A DNA stretch of 64,000 bases. Origin: Limisphaera sp026417315. Lineage in GTDB: Bacteria; Verrucomicrobiota; Verrucomicrobiia; Limisphaerales; Limisphaeraceae. Position 1 is the stretch's first letter; each line of letters begins with the position of its first letter. Location of the stretch: the NCBI RefSeq assembly GCF_049537125.1, contig NZ_JBMVQY010000003.1, forward strand, positions 62,001 to 126,000, given 5' to 3'. This document shows positions 25,844-36,300 of this stretch, in pieces. A program made the position numbers and the translations under genes. Below the pieces are notes generated by a model that was not told the origin of the DNA, ran no database searches, and saw only the letters and a program-made list of their open reading frames with translations.

Positions 25844-27079
25844 TCACGGCGGGGCACTGGACGCCTCTTTTAACAGCCACTGTTGGATGAGCAACCAGGC
25901 TGCCCGATCGCAGGCTTCCTCGGCTTTGGCCCCACCCGCGTTGGTGGCGACCGCGAGTGCGAAGTCGCGCGCAGGTGCCAGCCAGACCACGGCGAAGAAG
26001 GTGGTGTTGGAACCGGCGTGCGTCAGGGCGCGCCCACCGGCCCAATCTCGGGACACGACCACCCAGCCGAGCGCATACTCCGCCTCACCCACGGGCGCGT
26101 GGAGTTTCTCGAACGAAGCCCGGGTCAGGCCGGCTTCCTTCCCTTGTGCGCCGCGGAGATGGAACCGGAGGTAGCGGGCCAGGTCCGGCAGGGAACAATG
26201 AACGGCACCGGCGGGGGCAATGGCCGGGGGATTATCGGCGCGGGGACCGGGTGGGACCGGGCGGAACGTCTGATCCCGGGAGGCGTGGCCCCAGGGCTGG
26301 TCCAGTTGTCCGGGAGCCGCGGGTGCGCCGAAGCCGGCGGAACTCATCCGGAGCGGTTCGAACAACTCGGCGCGGATCAGGTCTTCCCACGTCTGACTTG
26401 CAGCTCGTTCCAACATGGCACCGGCCAGTGCGTACCCGGCGTTGGAGTAGAGCGCCTTCGAGCCGGGTGGCACCGCCGGAGCTCGGGCCGTCACACGCTC
26501 CAGCAGATAGAGTCGTTGCTCGCGCGGTGGTTCCGAACGTTCCCACAAGCTGGCCCACAGCCCGTCGGCATCCAGGCTGGCCGGCACGCCGCCGCGATGG
26601 GCCAAGAGCTGTTCGAGGGTCACTTGACGAAAGGCCGGGTCAAAACGTGCCGCACGGTCTGGGAACACGTCTTCCAATGTGGCGTTCCACCGGATTGTTC
26701 CCCGTTCCACCAGCCGGGCGGCCAGCGTGGCCGTCATCGACTTCGTGATGGAGCCGATGTGGAATTTATCCTGCGGGGTGACCCGAATGTCGCTTCCCAG
26801 ACGTCGGACCCCCACGGCGCCCAGCGCGACCACGCGATCGCCTCGGACCACGACAGCAGCCAGGGCGGGCAACTGAAACTGCGCACGCACGCGTTCAAGC
26901 AGATCCGCGCAATCGGCCGGGCCCGGTTCCGAAACGGTTGTCAACGAGTCGGCGAATCCCGTGCTGGTCCATCCTCCCAACAACCGGCAGGCCAGCAAAC
27001 AAGCGAGGCCCATGGAGCGGCCGGGCCCCGGCAGTCCGATCCGCCCACGCAAGGCGAGGTTGTGAGCCTTGAGCGCCAT
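25844..27079 (-). CDS. Class C beta-lactamase-like serine hydrolase
   Basis: A 411-residue exported hydrolase of the beta-lactamase/penicillin-binding class C group. The nucleophile is S110 in GSITKSM (Ser-x-x-Lys), the second motif is Y211-S-N213 in ALYSNAGY, and the third is HAG in ALTHAGSNTTFF. The N terminus has a basic stretch then MGLACLLACRLLGGW, a signal peptide; the ATG at 27013 (giving only that segment) is an alternative start. These enzymes include esterases, D-aminopeptidases and cell-wall peptidases, and the exact substrate cannot be told. No dedicated regulator is adjacent, so it is not obviously a resistance gene. Confidence 0.85.
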   Translation of the reverse strand: MALKAHNLALRGRIGLPGPGRSMGLACLLACRLLGGWTSTGFADSLTTVSEPGPADCADLLERVRAQFQLPALAAVVVRGDRVVALGAVGVRRLGSDIRVTPQDKFHIGSITKSMTATLAARLVERGTIRWNATLEDVFPDRAARFDPAFRQVTLEQLLAHRGGVPASLDADGLWASLWERSEPPREQRLYLLERVTARAPAVPPGSKALYSNAGYALAGAMLERAASQTWEDLIRAELFEPLRMSSAGFGAPAAPGQLDQPWGHASRDQTFRPVPPGPRADNPPAIAPAGAVHCSLPDLARYLRFHLRGAQGKEAGLTRASFEKLHAPVGEAEYALGWVVVSRDWAGGRALTHAGSNTTFFAVVWLAPARDFALAVATNAGGAKAEEACDRAAWLLIQQWLLKEASSAPP

Positions 27080-28219
27080 TCCACCGAGACTGATGCAGGA
27101 TCCGTGGCGGGGCAAGGCCGGTCTTCAGAGAGCGCGCAAACCGGATGAAGCTACCGGGGGCAAACCGGGCACCCGGCATCCGCGGTAATTCTCGTTGCGC
27201 GGAACGCACGAGCCCGAACCGTTCCCTGCTCCGGGGACAACCCGTTTCTGTCGCGAGGGTCTCCGACAGTGGCGCCTGACGGCATCGGCTTGCGCAACGG
27301 GTCACATCCGAACCCCGCGGTGTGTCGCGCTCGGGGAAGGCACCCGGTCCCTCGGGCCTGGCAAGCCGCTCCGAAGGTCGCAGCTGGGAGGGACTGGGCG
27401 CTCGGCCGCTCTGCTCCCGACCCGGCCGAGCCCGCATCCCGGGAATCGAAGGCCCAGTCGCTCCGACGCGGCGTTCGGGCTGTGGGCAGGCTGCCCCTCG
27501 GGGCTTCGAGGGCGATTGAGCCTGGTCGGCGCAGTGGTGCCATTGGGCTGCCTGGCCGGGTGGTGAAAAAGCCGGGCTTTCTCCAAGCGCCGCGGGCACG
27601 TTGCTGGTTTCAAAGTGCAGTTCCTCAGCCAAAAAACGGCTTCGATGCTGAGTCGGAGACTGTTGGTCCGGCCGCGCTGCAGCGGGACCGGGCTGGCCGA
27701 AGCCCGACACTCCATACACTGGCGCCAAGCCGCTCACTCCTGCTTTTGACGCCTCCATGCTGCAAAATGGAGTTCGGGGGTACGAACGGGTGCTGGCTGG
27801 CGCGCGAGCGTCCGCATGTGTTCCTCTCGAGCGGACGGCTCGTGGCGAATCCGCGGGGGACTGCCATGGTGAAGGACGTGAGGTTGGGAATTCTCCGACT
27901 CCGGACTCCGAACGCGCGGTGCGTCCGCCGGAATGCCGCTTGGGGCCAGAGTTCGGGGTGCGCCCGTTGGGCAGAGGCCGGGTAGGGCATTTCTCAGGCC
28001 GTTTTTCCGGGCTCGACCTGGGTTCCTGGCCGCGGATACTTGTGGGATGCAGCAGATGAAGCAACACGGGCCTGCCTCGCCAGTAGGGGACAGGCTGCCA
28101 GGGCAACGGCCTTGGTGGAGGTCCCGGGACACCGGGCCGATGCACAGGGAAAGCCGGCTGTGCAAAGAAACAAGCCCGGAGCGGGGCGAAACTGAACGCG
28201 TGCCCTTTTACAACGCAGT
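27080..28219. other. Gene-free stretch
   Basis: About 1.1 kb without a supported gene. It contains a hairpin at about 27809-27838 (arms CGTCCGC and GCGGACG). Several open frames read through it on both strands but all are Arg/Pro/Ser-rich and unlike proteins. A non-coding RNA or a decayed repeat is possible. Confidence 0.45.
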
Positions 28220-28558
28220 ATGAATCCCTGGATTGCGCTTTGGATAGCGATTGTGTCGGAAGTCGCCGGCACGCTGGCCCTCAAGGCGTCCGAGGGGCTC
28301 ACGCGCCTGGGCCCGACGCTGATCGTGGTGTCGGGCTACGGAGCGGCCTTTTACTTCCTTTCGCTGGCTTTGAAGGCCATTCCCGTCGGCGTGGTTTATG
28401 CGATCTGGTCAGGGGCGGGCCTGGCCCTGATTACGGTCGCAGCGTGGTTTTTGTTCGACCAGGCCCTGGATGTGGCGGCTCTGGGCGGGCTGTGTTTGAT
28501 CTTGGCGGGCATCGTGGTTCTGCAATTCTTTTCCAAGTCTGCCCAGGGGATTGGCTAG
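28220..28558 (+). CDS. Small multidrug resistance (SMR) efflux protein
   Basis: A 112-residue, four-helix SMR transporter. The essential glutamate is E14 in IAIVSEVAGTLALK in helix 1; helix 2 ends FLSLALKAIPVG, helix 3 has VVYAIWSGAGLALITV and helix 4 LCLILAGIVVLQFF, as in EmrE/QacE/Gdx. The G-V-V-Y-A-I-W-S-G-x-G motif is the family signature. It works as an antiparallel dimer exchanging protons for cationic drugs or guanidinium. No second paired SMR gene and no guanidine riboswitch could be seen, so the substrate class is open. Confidence 0.93.
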   Translation: MNPWIALWIAIVSEVAGTLALKASEGLTRLGPTLIVVSGYGAAFYFLSLALKAIPVGVVYAIWSGAGLALITVAAWFLFDQALDVAALGGLCLILAGIVVLQFFSKSAQGIG

Positions 28559-29150
28559 GGCATCAGGCCGGCTGCCATCGAGGATGGCCCCCCCTGCCCC
28601 GATCTCTGCGCGCCGGAAAGCGGCACGAAGTCGCAGGCGATGGCCTCTTGGGAGTCCGCAGGGGGCATCGAGCCCGGGAGCGCGAATTCCGCACGCCGGC
28701 AGCCGGTTTTTCGCTCGGGGGTTACACGGCCTCCGCGCGAAGGCGGGCAGAGGGTGCGGGCGCCGGGCACAGCGTTACCGATGCCGCGGGCACATCGGGC
28801 ATTTGGGCAGGCTTGGTTGTGGCGGAGATGCGGGCGGGAGGTGCCGGCCCGTGCGGCCGAAGGCTCGCCAATCTGCATTTCCGGGGCTTCAAAAGCCTGA
28901 GGGCCCGGTTGGAGTCGCATCCAAGGTGTTGCGGTCCATGGGCTTGGACAGCGACAGGGGTTGCGAGCTTGCCACGCGGCGGATTGCGGATACCTTTATG
29001 GCCCGGTTTGGAAACCAAGAGTCCGGACACGATGCCACTCGAGCTGTCCAGTCGCCCAAGGCCACAACGCTTGCCCCCGAGGCATGCGCCCTTGGCCCGT
29101 CAGGAGCCGCATGTTCGCCGTCCGGCCCGCATGGTCACTCGCCGCGTTGC
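28559..29150. other. Gene-free stretch upstream of the tonB set
   Basis: About 590 bp with no supported gene; presumably promoter and leader of the tonB-exbB-exbD set. No recognisable Fur box was found. Confidence 0.4.
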
Positions 29151-29867
29151 ATGGAAACCGCAGTAGAATCGATGGCCGGCCCGCATCAGCTGCAATCGGA
29201 GTTGGCAAAACTGTGCCTGCCGTCGGCCAGCCGGGATCCGAACCGCAAGCTGGCCTACGTCAACTCCATTTGCGCCGCCTTTCTGCTTGTGGGGCTGGTC
29301 GGTCTGAAGATGCCCGAGCCGTACGTGCGTCCGATCCCCGAGCCGGTCGAAATTGTGCCGGTCGTGTTCACTCCACCGGACCAGCCGCCACCCAGCACGC
29401 AAGAGGAGTCCCCGGAAGAACCGCCCGAGGACCTGCCGGAGCCCAGTTTGGACACCCCCGTGGTGGCGACCGTCGTGGCTGCGGATCCTTCTGCGGTGGC
29501 CTTTGCCGTGCCGGTTCAGGGACCGGTCATCCTGGCCCCGGCCCGGTTTGCGGCTCCCCCACCGCGCGTGACCCGACCGCCTCCGCCGGCACCCACGCGG
29601 TTTGTGCCGACCGGCAGGGAGGCCGGCAGTTTCCCATGGCCGAAGGCCTACCCGCGACAGGCTTTGCTGGAACGGCAGCAGGGAACGGTCATGCTCCTCG
29701 TGCAAGTGGGAGAAGATGGCCGGCCCACGTCGGTGACCGTCCATGAAAGTTCGGGCTACGGCACCTTGGACCGACATGCGTTGGAATGGGTCCGGGACAA
29801 CTGGCGTTGGCCGCCGGGGCCACCCCGGGCCTACTACGTGCCGTTCGTGTACCAGCTGCCAAAGTAG
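29151..29867 (+). CDS. Energy transducer TonB
   Basis: A 238-residue TonB-type protein. One transmembrane helix lies at about residues 36-54 (LAYVNSICAAFLLVGLVGL), followed by a Pro/Glu-rich rod (PPDQPPPSTQEESPEEPPED) and a second Pro-rich part, and a C-terminal TonB domain with YPRQALLERQQGTVMLLVQV, GYGTLDRHALEWVRDNWRWP and a final strand ending FVYQL. It transmits the proton motive force from ExbB-ExbD to outer-membrane receptors. ATG 29151 or 29172 could be the start. The next two genes encode ExbB and ExbD, but no receptor is in the window. Confidence 0.88.
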   Translation: METAVESMAGPHQLQSELAKLCLPSASRDPNRKLAYVNSICAAFLLVGLVGLKMPEPYVRPIPEPVEIVPVVFTPPDQPPPSTQEESPEEPPEDLPEPSLDTPVVATVVAADPSAVAFAVPVQGPVILAPARFAAPPPRVTRPPPPAPTRFVPTGREAGSFPWPKAYPRQALLERQQGTVMLLVQVGEDGRPTSVTVHESSGYGTLDRHALEWVRDNWRWPPGPPRAYYVPFVYQLPK

Positions 29868-29879
29868 AGCATGGACAAA

Positions 29880-29924
29880 GCCCCTTGGCCCGGATTAATC
29901 TGGTCAAACCCGGTGCGAAGGGGC
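29880..29924 (+). other. Hairpin between tonB and exbB
   Basis: GCCCCTT (29880-29886) pairs with AAGGGGC (29918-29924), with a 31-base loop that contains GATTAATC. No T run follows, so it is more likely an mRNA stability or attenuation element than a full terminator. Confidence 0.3.
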
Positions 29925-29977
29925 CCGGGGCAAGTGAAGCATGAGCAGGTTCCGGTAGGCGAAACCGCAAAACGTTT

Positions 29978-30652
29978 ATGATGCTGGCAAACATTCTGGT
30001 CGAGTATTTCGAAAAGGGCGGATGGATCATGTGGCCCATTCTGGTCACTGCCATCGTGGCCGTGGCCGTGGTGGGCGAACGCACGATTTGGTGGATCCGC
30101 GAGGGCTTCCGACGGGATCCGGAGCGTTTGGAGCAAATTTTTGCGGCGATCGAACAGGGAGACTTCCGGAGCGCAGCCCGGCTGTCCAAAGACTCGACCG
30201 ATCCGGTGATCCGGATGATCTGGCACGGCCTCAACCATCATCATTCTTCGCTGCAAGGGGCCCTGCAAGTGGCGGCGGGTGCCGAGCTCCAACGGGCGGG
30301 CCGGTTTTTGACCGTGATGGACACGATGGTGACGCTGGCCCCCCTGTTGGGCCTGTTGGGCACCGTGTCGGGCATCTTCCGCACGTTCCTGTCCATTGGC
30401 GATGTGGAATTGGCCGTGGAGAAGGTCACCGGGGGTATCGGCGAAGCGTTGATCGCCACGATGTGCGGCCTGGCGATTGCCATCATTGCGTTGATTCCTT
30501 TCAATTATTTCACGAGCAAGGTCAGCCGCCTGCAGTTCGAACTCGAGTCCGCTGCCACCAATCTGGAGGTCATGGTCGCCGCGGCCAAGAAACGCGGATT
30601 CGACACCCTCGAATTCCATCAGGCGGCCGCGGAAGAGGAAAAGACGGCTTGA
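29978..30652 (+). CDS. ExbB/TolQ/MotA-type proton channel subunit
   Basis: A 224-residue membrane protein of the MotA/TolQ/ExbB family. Helix 1 is at about residues 14-35 (GGWIMWPILVTAIVAVAVVG); the conserved core is TMVTLAPLLGLLGTVSGIFRTF and the last helix is in GGIGEALIATMCGLAIAIIALIPFNYF, the family signature. It forms the pentameric channel with ExbD. It lies 110 bp after tonB and 49 bp before exbD on the same strand. The start could be either of two adjacent ATG codons (29978, 29981). Confidence 0.92.
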   Translation: MMLANILVEYFEKGGWIMWPILVTAIVAVAVVGERTIWWIREGFRRDPERLEQIFAAIEQGDFRSAARLSKDSTDPVIRMIWHGLNHHHSSLQGALQVAAGAELQRAGRFLTVMDTMVTLAPLLGLLGTVSGIFRTFLSIGDVELAVEKVTGGIGEALIATMCGLAIAIIALIPFNYFTSKVSRLQFELESAATNLEVMVAAAKKRGFDTLEFHQAAAEEEKTA

Positions 30653-30701
30653 ACCTTGGGACTGGCAGTTTGTCTGCCGCCAGCGCAGCGCCGGGACGGC
30701 C

Positions 30702-31121
30702 ATGAGAATCGGCTCTCCATTGCCCCACAAAAAGGCCCGGATCGAGATCATCCCGCTGATCGACATCATGTTCTTTCTCCTGGCCTCGTTCATGATGGCC
30801 AGCCTGACCATGATCCGGATGCAGTCCATCAAGATGGACCTGCCCACCGCCACGGCCGCCACGCGCGATTTCAAGCCGGATATCATCAACATTGCCGTGG
30901 ACAAACTGGGGGATGTGTACATCGAAAAGCAGCGGGTGACGCTCGCCGAGCTCCACGTCTACCTCTCGAACAAATACCGGCTGAATACCAACGTGCCGGT
31001 TTACATCAGCGGTGACAAGGACGCCACCCACGGCGCTGTCATTCGCGTGCTGGATTTGGTCCGCCGGGAGGGCATCCAGAAAGTCTCCTTCGCGATCACC
31101 CCGCAACAGACCAAGGAATAG
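30702..31121 (+). CDS. ExbD/TolR-type biopolymer transport protein
   Basis: A 139-residue protein with one N-terminal transmembrane helix. D21 in IPLIDIMFFLLASFMM is the conserved proton-carrying aspartate. The periplasmic part ends with the family pattern VYISGDKDATHGAVIRVLD then a VSFAI strand. It follows exbB and closes the tonB-exbB-exbD set. Confidence 0.93.
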   Translation: MRIGSPLPHKKARIEIIPLIDIMFFLLASFMMASLTMIRMQSIKMDLPTATAATRDFKPDIINIAVDKLGDVYIEKQRVTLAELHVYLSNKYRLNTNVPVYISGDKDATHGAVIRVLDLVRREGIQKVSFAITPQQTKE

Positions 31122-31960
31122 CCGCTCTCCTTGACGCGGGCGGGCGGCCGGGCAGCGGGTGGAACAACCAAGACGCCTCAGCAGGCGGTTGCCAGTGAAT
31201 GCACGGCAACCGGCGCTTCGAGGAGCAACCCTCTTGAGCGTTCCAGCAGGCGCACCTGCGAGCCGGAGAAATCAGTCTCCAGCCCCAAGGGCCTGATCCC
31301 GCGTGTGCCCTTGCCCCGACGCGGGTCCGGGCTGGTGCTTCTTGCACCGCAAGGTCAGCCCCCGGCTTTCGCCACGGGACGGCGGGAATGGCGCTCGTCT
31401 GCGGGGTCGCATCTGCAGCGGTTCGAGAAAGACAACCGCCGGGACCACCGCTGCCCACACGCAAGGGGATCGCCGCCACGGCGGAGGAGGGAACCTCCAA
31501 ACGCCGGTGCCCGCACGCCGCGTCTCGGATGTCCATACCCGGACGTTGGCCGGACAGCAGCGAATCCTCATGCGCTGCCCGGGGACCTTCGCGCAGCGGT
31601 TTCATTCCCGGTATCGCAGGGCTCCTCTTGCCGTTTTTGAAAGGCCGCTTCCTGCTGTTATCGCCCGGCATCGAGAAGCGCGTGAAACCGCGGCGGACAC
31701 CCGGTAATCGGAAGCCGGTTGGAACAACGGGTGGAGTCCCGGCAAAGGAATCGCGAGCTTGTTCTCCCCCGGCAGATCGCCAGGCCCAACGGGCCATTAC
31801 GCAGTGAGCCCGGCCAGAGTCGGCCCGTGTCCCACGAAAGGCAGGGAAGACAAAGAGGCGTTATCGAACCCGATTCCAGAGAGCGCGCCAACTCACGCGG
31901 AAGGGGCAGCGGAATTCGGTTCAGGGCCGGCCTGGTCGGCACGGAGAAGATGGCGAAAGC
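31122..31960. other. Gene-free stretch
   Basis: About 840 bp with no supported gene, between exbD and a convergent coiled-coil gene. No intrinsic terminator with a T run is visible. Confidence 0.45.
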
Positions 31961-32503
31961 TCACCGGCGGCCGGCCGGCGGTGCGTTGGTGGCGGAGGCG
32001 GCGAGGGCTTCTTGCTGGGCATTCCATTTCTGGACCAGGTCGTTGAACTGCTCCACCAGTTCATTGTATTTGGCCACGATGCCGTTCCGTTCCTCGGCCA
32101 GCTTCTTCATTTCCTCGTTTTGCTGGGCGATGGTCTGGTTTTGGCGTTCGATGTTTTCGTTGGCCTGGGCCAGGGCTTGTTTGTAGACCTCGACCTGTTG
32201 CTGTAGTCGTTCGTTCTCCCGGAGCGCCTTGTCCAGTTCCTTGTCCAGTCGGCTGAGCTCGGCCATGTTGGTCTGGATGGTCTGGGTGAGGTTCTTCCGG
32301 ATCCCCTCCAAGCGATCCACCTCCTCCTGCGTACGCCGGACCAATCCGTCCAGGTTCTGGAGTGCCTCTTTTTGGTTTTGCACCTCGTCCACCAATTCCT
32401 GGAGGCGCTGGCGCAAGCGAACCTCACGGGTCCATTGAAACGCCACCAAACCGCACAGGCCCAGGGCAAACACCATCAACAGCGTGACCAAAAAGGATCT
32501 CAT
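31961..32503 (-). CDS. Membrane-anchored coiled-coil protein
   Basis: A 180-residue protein I do not recognise as a named family. Residues 4-22 form a transmembrane helix or signal (FLVTLLMVFALGLCGLVAF), and residues 30-165 are a nearly uninterrupted coiled coil rich in Gln, Asn, Glu and Leu (for example LQNLDGLVRRTQEEVDRLEG and YKQALAQANENIERQNQTI). The end is a short Ala/Asn/Pro tail. It would project into the periplasm like a spacer. It is a single gene facing away from the gene-free region to its right. Confidence 0.75.
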   Translation of the reverse strand: MRSFLVTLLMVFALGLCGLVAFQWTREVRLRQRLQELVDEVQNQKEALQNLDGLVRRTQEEVDRLEGIRKNLTQTIQTNMAELSRLDKELDKALRENERLQQQVEVYKQALAQANENIERQNQTIAQQNEEMKKLAEERNGIVAKYNELVEQFNDLVQKWNAQQEALAASATNAPPAGRR

Positions 32504-33364
32504 AGTTTCTTATGACACCGCGCTGCGGGCGCGCGTGCAGGGCAGCATCGCAGGTTCCCTGTTTCGAGTCAAAGCAGGAAACGTCCACAGGCAAGGAGCC
32601 GCAACTGTTTCGGGGTTGCGGAGCAGGCCGGGTCGGGGGGCGTCGGTTGCTGACTTTTCCCGCCCAAGGGGAAGGAGGGACCATGTCGGGTGGCGGGGCG
32701 GCATTGCGCCGGAAAGGCGTGCTGCGGGCAGGTCGGGTCGATGATTCGGGAACCGGCGGTTCAGGCTGCCAATTTCCGAAGAGCCACGATGTCACCAAGC
32801 GGCAGGGGAAGCGTCCGGCAGCTCCCGGGTCCCGCCGGCCGGGTGCGATCGACATCCACTTGGCGGAAGAGGGGGATGTCCCTGCGGACGTGTCGGTATG
32901 TCCGCCGGGTTAGTGTCGCTGGGCACGTATCGGCCGCCGCGAGGGGCGGTCGGACCGGTTCTGCCATGCGGAGCAGGGCCGGGCGTGTGCGTGCAAAGCA
33001 TTGCTCCCGTATGACGGGACATGCAGAAGGTTCCCTTGTAGCGACGTGCTGTGTCCACCGCTTCGGTTGACCTGCGGGCGTTGCAAGTGTTCTTATGGGT
33101 GGGTGTTTCGCGTGTCCGGTGCCCGACTCCTCGTTGGTTCGGTCCCTTGGGATCCGGGAGCCGCGTCGAACGAATGTTGGATGGACGCGCCGACACGAAT
33201 CGGGGCAGGCTGAGTACGGCAATGTTATCGGCGGGTACAGCGGCTCGGCGCGTGCGGCCCTGGCGGGAAGAAACGTTGGGCGACGCGCCGGCCCGAATCG
33301 GACAGGACATTGCCAAGAGGAGCATGCATCCGAATCCATTCCCTTCCCCAACTGGAGAGTGCTT
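32504..33364. other. Long leader region with a direct repeat
   Basis: About 860 bp without a supported gene, upstream of a 1310-residue surface protein. It includes an imperfect direct repeat of about 25 bp, GACGCGCCGACACGAATCGG at 33184 and GACGCGCCGGCCCGAATCGG at 33282, 98 bp apart, which could be a regulator site or part of a structured leader. Confidence 0.45.
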
Positions 33365-36300
33365 ATGAAACGGAACGCGTCGGGCCAGCGTCGGTTTCTC
33401 GCCTCCACCATGACCTCCGTCGTGATGGCGGGAGCCATCCTCGGATGGCTGCCCCTCGGCGGGCTGGCGGCCGTGTACCAGTGGACAGGCAGCGGCGGGA
33501 ACCTGTTTTGGAGCCATCCGGCCAACTGGTTGCCAGAGGGACTGCCCGGCCAGGCAGACGACGTTCGGTTTTTCGATCCGGGCGCAGCAACGGAGGAAGG
33601 TTCGACGACCGTCGTGTTGCCGGGAAACGCGACGGTGCGCTCGTTGTGGTTCGGTCAAACCAATGGCTTCCACCGGCTGGAACTGCAGGACCGGGCACAG
33701 CTGGTCCTGGGCGGCTCCGGTTCGGTCACTGCGCTGTTGGTGGGCACGGAATCGGACAACGGCAACGGCCAGAGCGTGGCAGCTGCGATCACCGGCACGG
33801 GAGCCTCGCTGGTGATCTCGAATCCCGCCGCGGTGGTGGCCGTGCGGCAAGCCAGCGCCAATGCCGGCCCGAACCTGCGGGCGAGATTGGACCTGTCCGG
33901 CCTCGAGGAGGTTACGTGGGTTGCCGGACGCCTGTTGGTGGGGTCGGAATCCCCCGTGGCGCCGCGGCCCTCGGGGACCGTCTGGCTGGGGCGAACGAAT
34001 CGGTTGGTTTTGACCGGGGCAGCCCCGGCGTTGGCGATCGGCGGCCGCGGCGGCAACAACAACGGGGGCAACTCCAGTTACCTCTACCTGGGCGAAGAAA
34101 ACTGGATCTTCACCGACTCCATCATGATTGGCCGGGGCAAGCAGGGGGGCGACAGTTCGATTCTGTTTCATACCAACGCGTTTGCCCAACCCCGGGCGGT
34201 GTTCCGTGCAGCTGACGGGCAGGGTCGTGTCGCTTCATGGAACATTGCCGACTCGGAGAACATCAGCGGCACCGTGCCGGCCCGCGGTTCGGCCCAGTTT
34301 GTCGGCGGTCTGGTGGATGCCCTGGTAGACACGCTGTTCATCGGGAAGAGCACCACCGGCAGCGGGACCGGAACCCCGGCGGGTTACTGGATGATGGAGT
34401 ATGGAATTCTGGATGTGAACCGGCTGTATGCCGGGTATCAGAGCCGGCCCGATGCCAATGGTGCCCGTGGCACCGTGCACGTGGTGGGTCCGGCCGTGAT
34501 CCGCGTGAACGAGTTGCTGGAGCTTGCGCACGTGAGTGGCGGGACCGGGGCGGCTCAGGTCGAGGGCACTCTGAATGTCACCCTGGGCCAGGTGTTGGTC
34601 ACAGGCCGCTTTCTCAGCGGGGGCGGGCGTGTATTCGTGAACATCACCAACGGGAGCGTGACGCTGCCCGAGGGCTCGGAACTGTTCGCAGATTCCGTGA
34701 ATCTTGATGGAGGTCGGTTGACCAATGCCGCCGTGATATCGGTCAGCAACCAACTGGTGGCCGTCAACGGGAGTGCCTGGCACGGGGCCCACACCTTCGA
34801 CATGGGCATCCATGGCACGGCCTCCTGGGACCTGAGCGGGTTGGAAGGTGGACTCGTCGTTGCCCGCCGTCTCTCCGGTGCCGGCACGCTCGTGGGCGAA
34901 GTCCGCATGAATCCGGGTTCCACGTTGGAGCCCGGTGGGCCTGCGCATGTTGGAACACTGATGCTTACCCATGGCCTGACTCTGGATCAGGGACAGCTCC
35001 GCTTCGACTTGGGCGCAAGCGCGGGCGGCGCAAATGACTTCGTGCAAACGTTCGATCAACTCCGCGTGCGGGGCCCCCAACAGGTCTGGCTGACCCCTCT
35101 GGAGGGATCCTTCGACACGTCCCAACCCTACACCCTTTTGGGGGCCTCCCAGGTGGTTCTGGAGGATGCGCGCTTCGACGTGGCCGGGCCGATGGCACGC
35201 AGTCGATACACGTTCCAGTTCGACACGAGCCAACCCGGCACCGTCCGATTGCTGGTGGGCGGTTCCCCGCCCCGTACGCTGACCTGGGTGGGCAACGGTG
35301 CGGCCAACCGCTGGAACGTCCAAGGGGACGCCAACTGGAACAACGGCACGGGTCCCGACCGGTTCTACAACCTGGATGGCGTGGTATTCGACGATTCCGG
35401 CAGTGCCGCTCAGCCGGTGACGGTCGAGGAAGCCCTGGTGCCCGCCTCCCTCACGTTTCGCAACAGCACGAAATCTTATCGGTTCGTCGGGCCCGGTCAG
35501 TGGGATGGCGGCAGTGTGGTGTTGGAAGGCGACGGCCTTGTCCGAATCGAGAACACGGGCAGTAACCGATTCGACAGTTTGACGCTGCTGCGGGGCAGTC
35601 TGGTCTTTGCCGGCACCCAGGCAAACCAGATCGGGGGCACCCTCCTGAACGTTCCGGCGGGCGCGTTGCTTGTCTTCAGCAACGCAGGCCCCAATCTGCT
35701 GCCACCGTCCGTTGCCCTGGACGGCACACTGGTGTGGGCCCAGCCCACCGACGGGACCCTGGCAGCGAGCCTGAGCGGGGCCGGCCGTTTCCTCAAACAA
35801 GGTGCCGGGCAGCTGACCCTCGCCGGAGATAACAGCGGCTTGACCGCGACTCCCGCAGTGGAGGTCCACGAAGGGGTCCTCCAGGTGCTCTCGGCCAACA
35901 GCCTGCCCTCAACCGGAGTGCTGGTTACCAACGCGGGCACTCTGGACGTCAACGGGGTGAATCTCGGAGCTCTGCCGGTCACACTTTCCGGATGGGGTGC
36001 CAATGGCCAGGGCGCGCTCGTGAACAACACCGGCAATCCCAATTACGTCAGCCCGCACGTGCGGGATGTGACACTGGCAGGCGACACGGCCGTGGGCGGC
36101 ACCGGCCGGCTGGACATCCGCTCGCCCGGAGGCAGCTCCGGGGATCCGGCCACGGCCCGATTGAGCACCGAAGGCCGCCCCCTCAACCTCTACAAGGTGG
36201 GGCCCAACGGCGTGTACATCGTCAGTGTCACAGTGGATCCGGCCCTGGCAGATATCGAAGTTCGGCAAGGGGTCCTCGCGTTCGAAGGAACGACGACCTC

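Noticed and set aside
28220..28558. A guanidine riboswitch upstream of the SMR gene
   Set aside because: No ykkC-type or mini-ykkC paired ACGG hairpins were seen in the bases before 28220.
34235..35869. A 544-codon minus-strand frame inside the large repeat protein
   Set aside because: Antisense shadow; no start context and no similarity.
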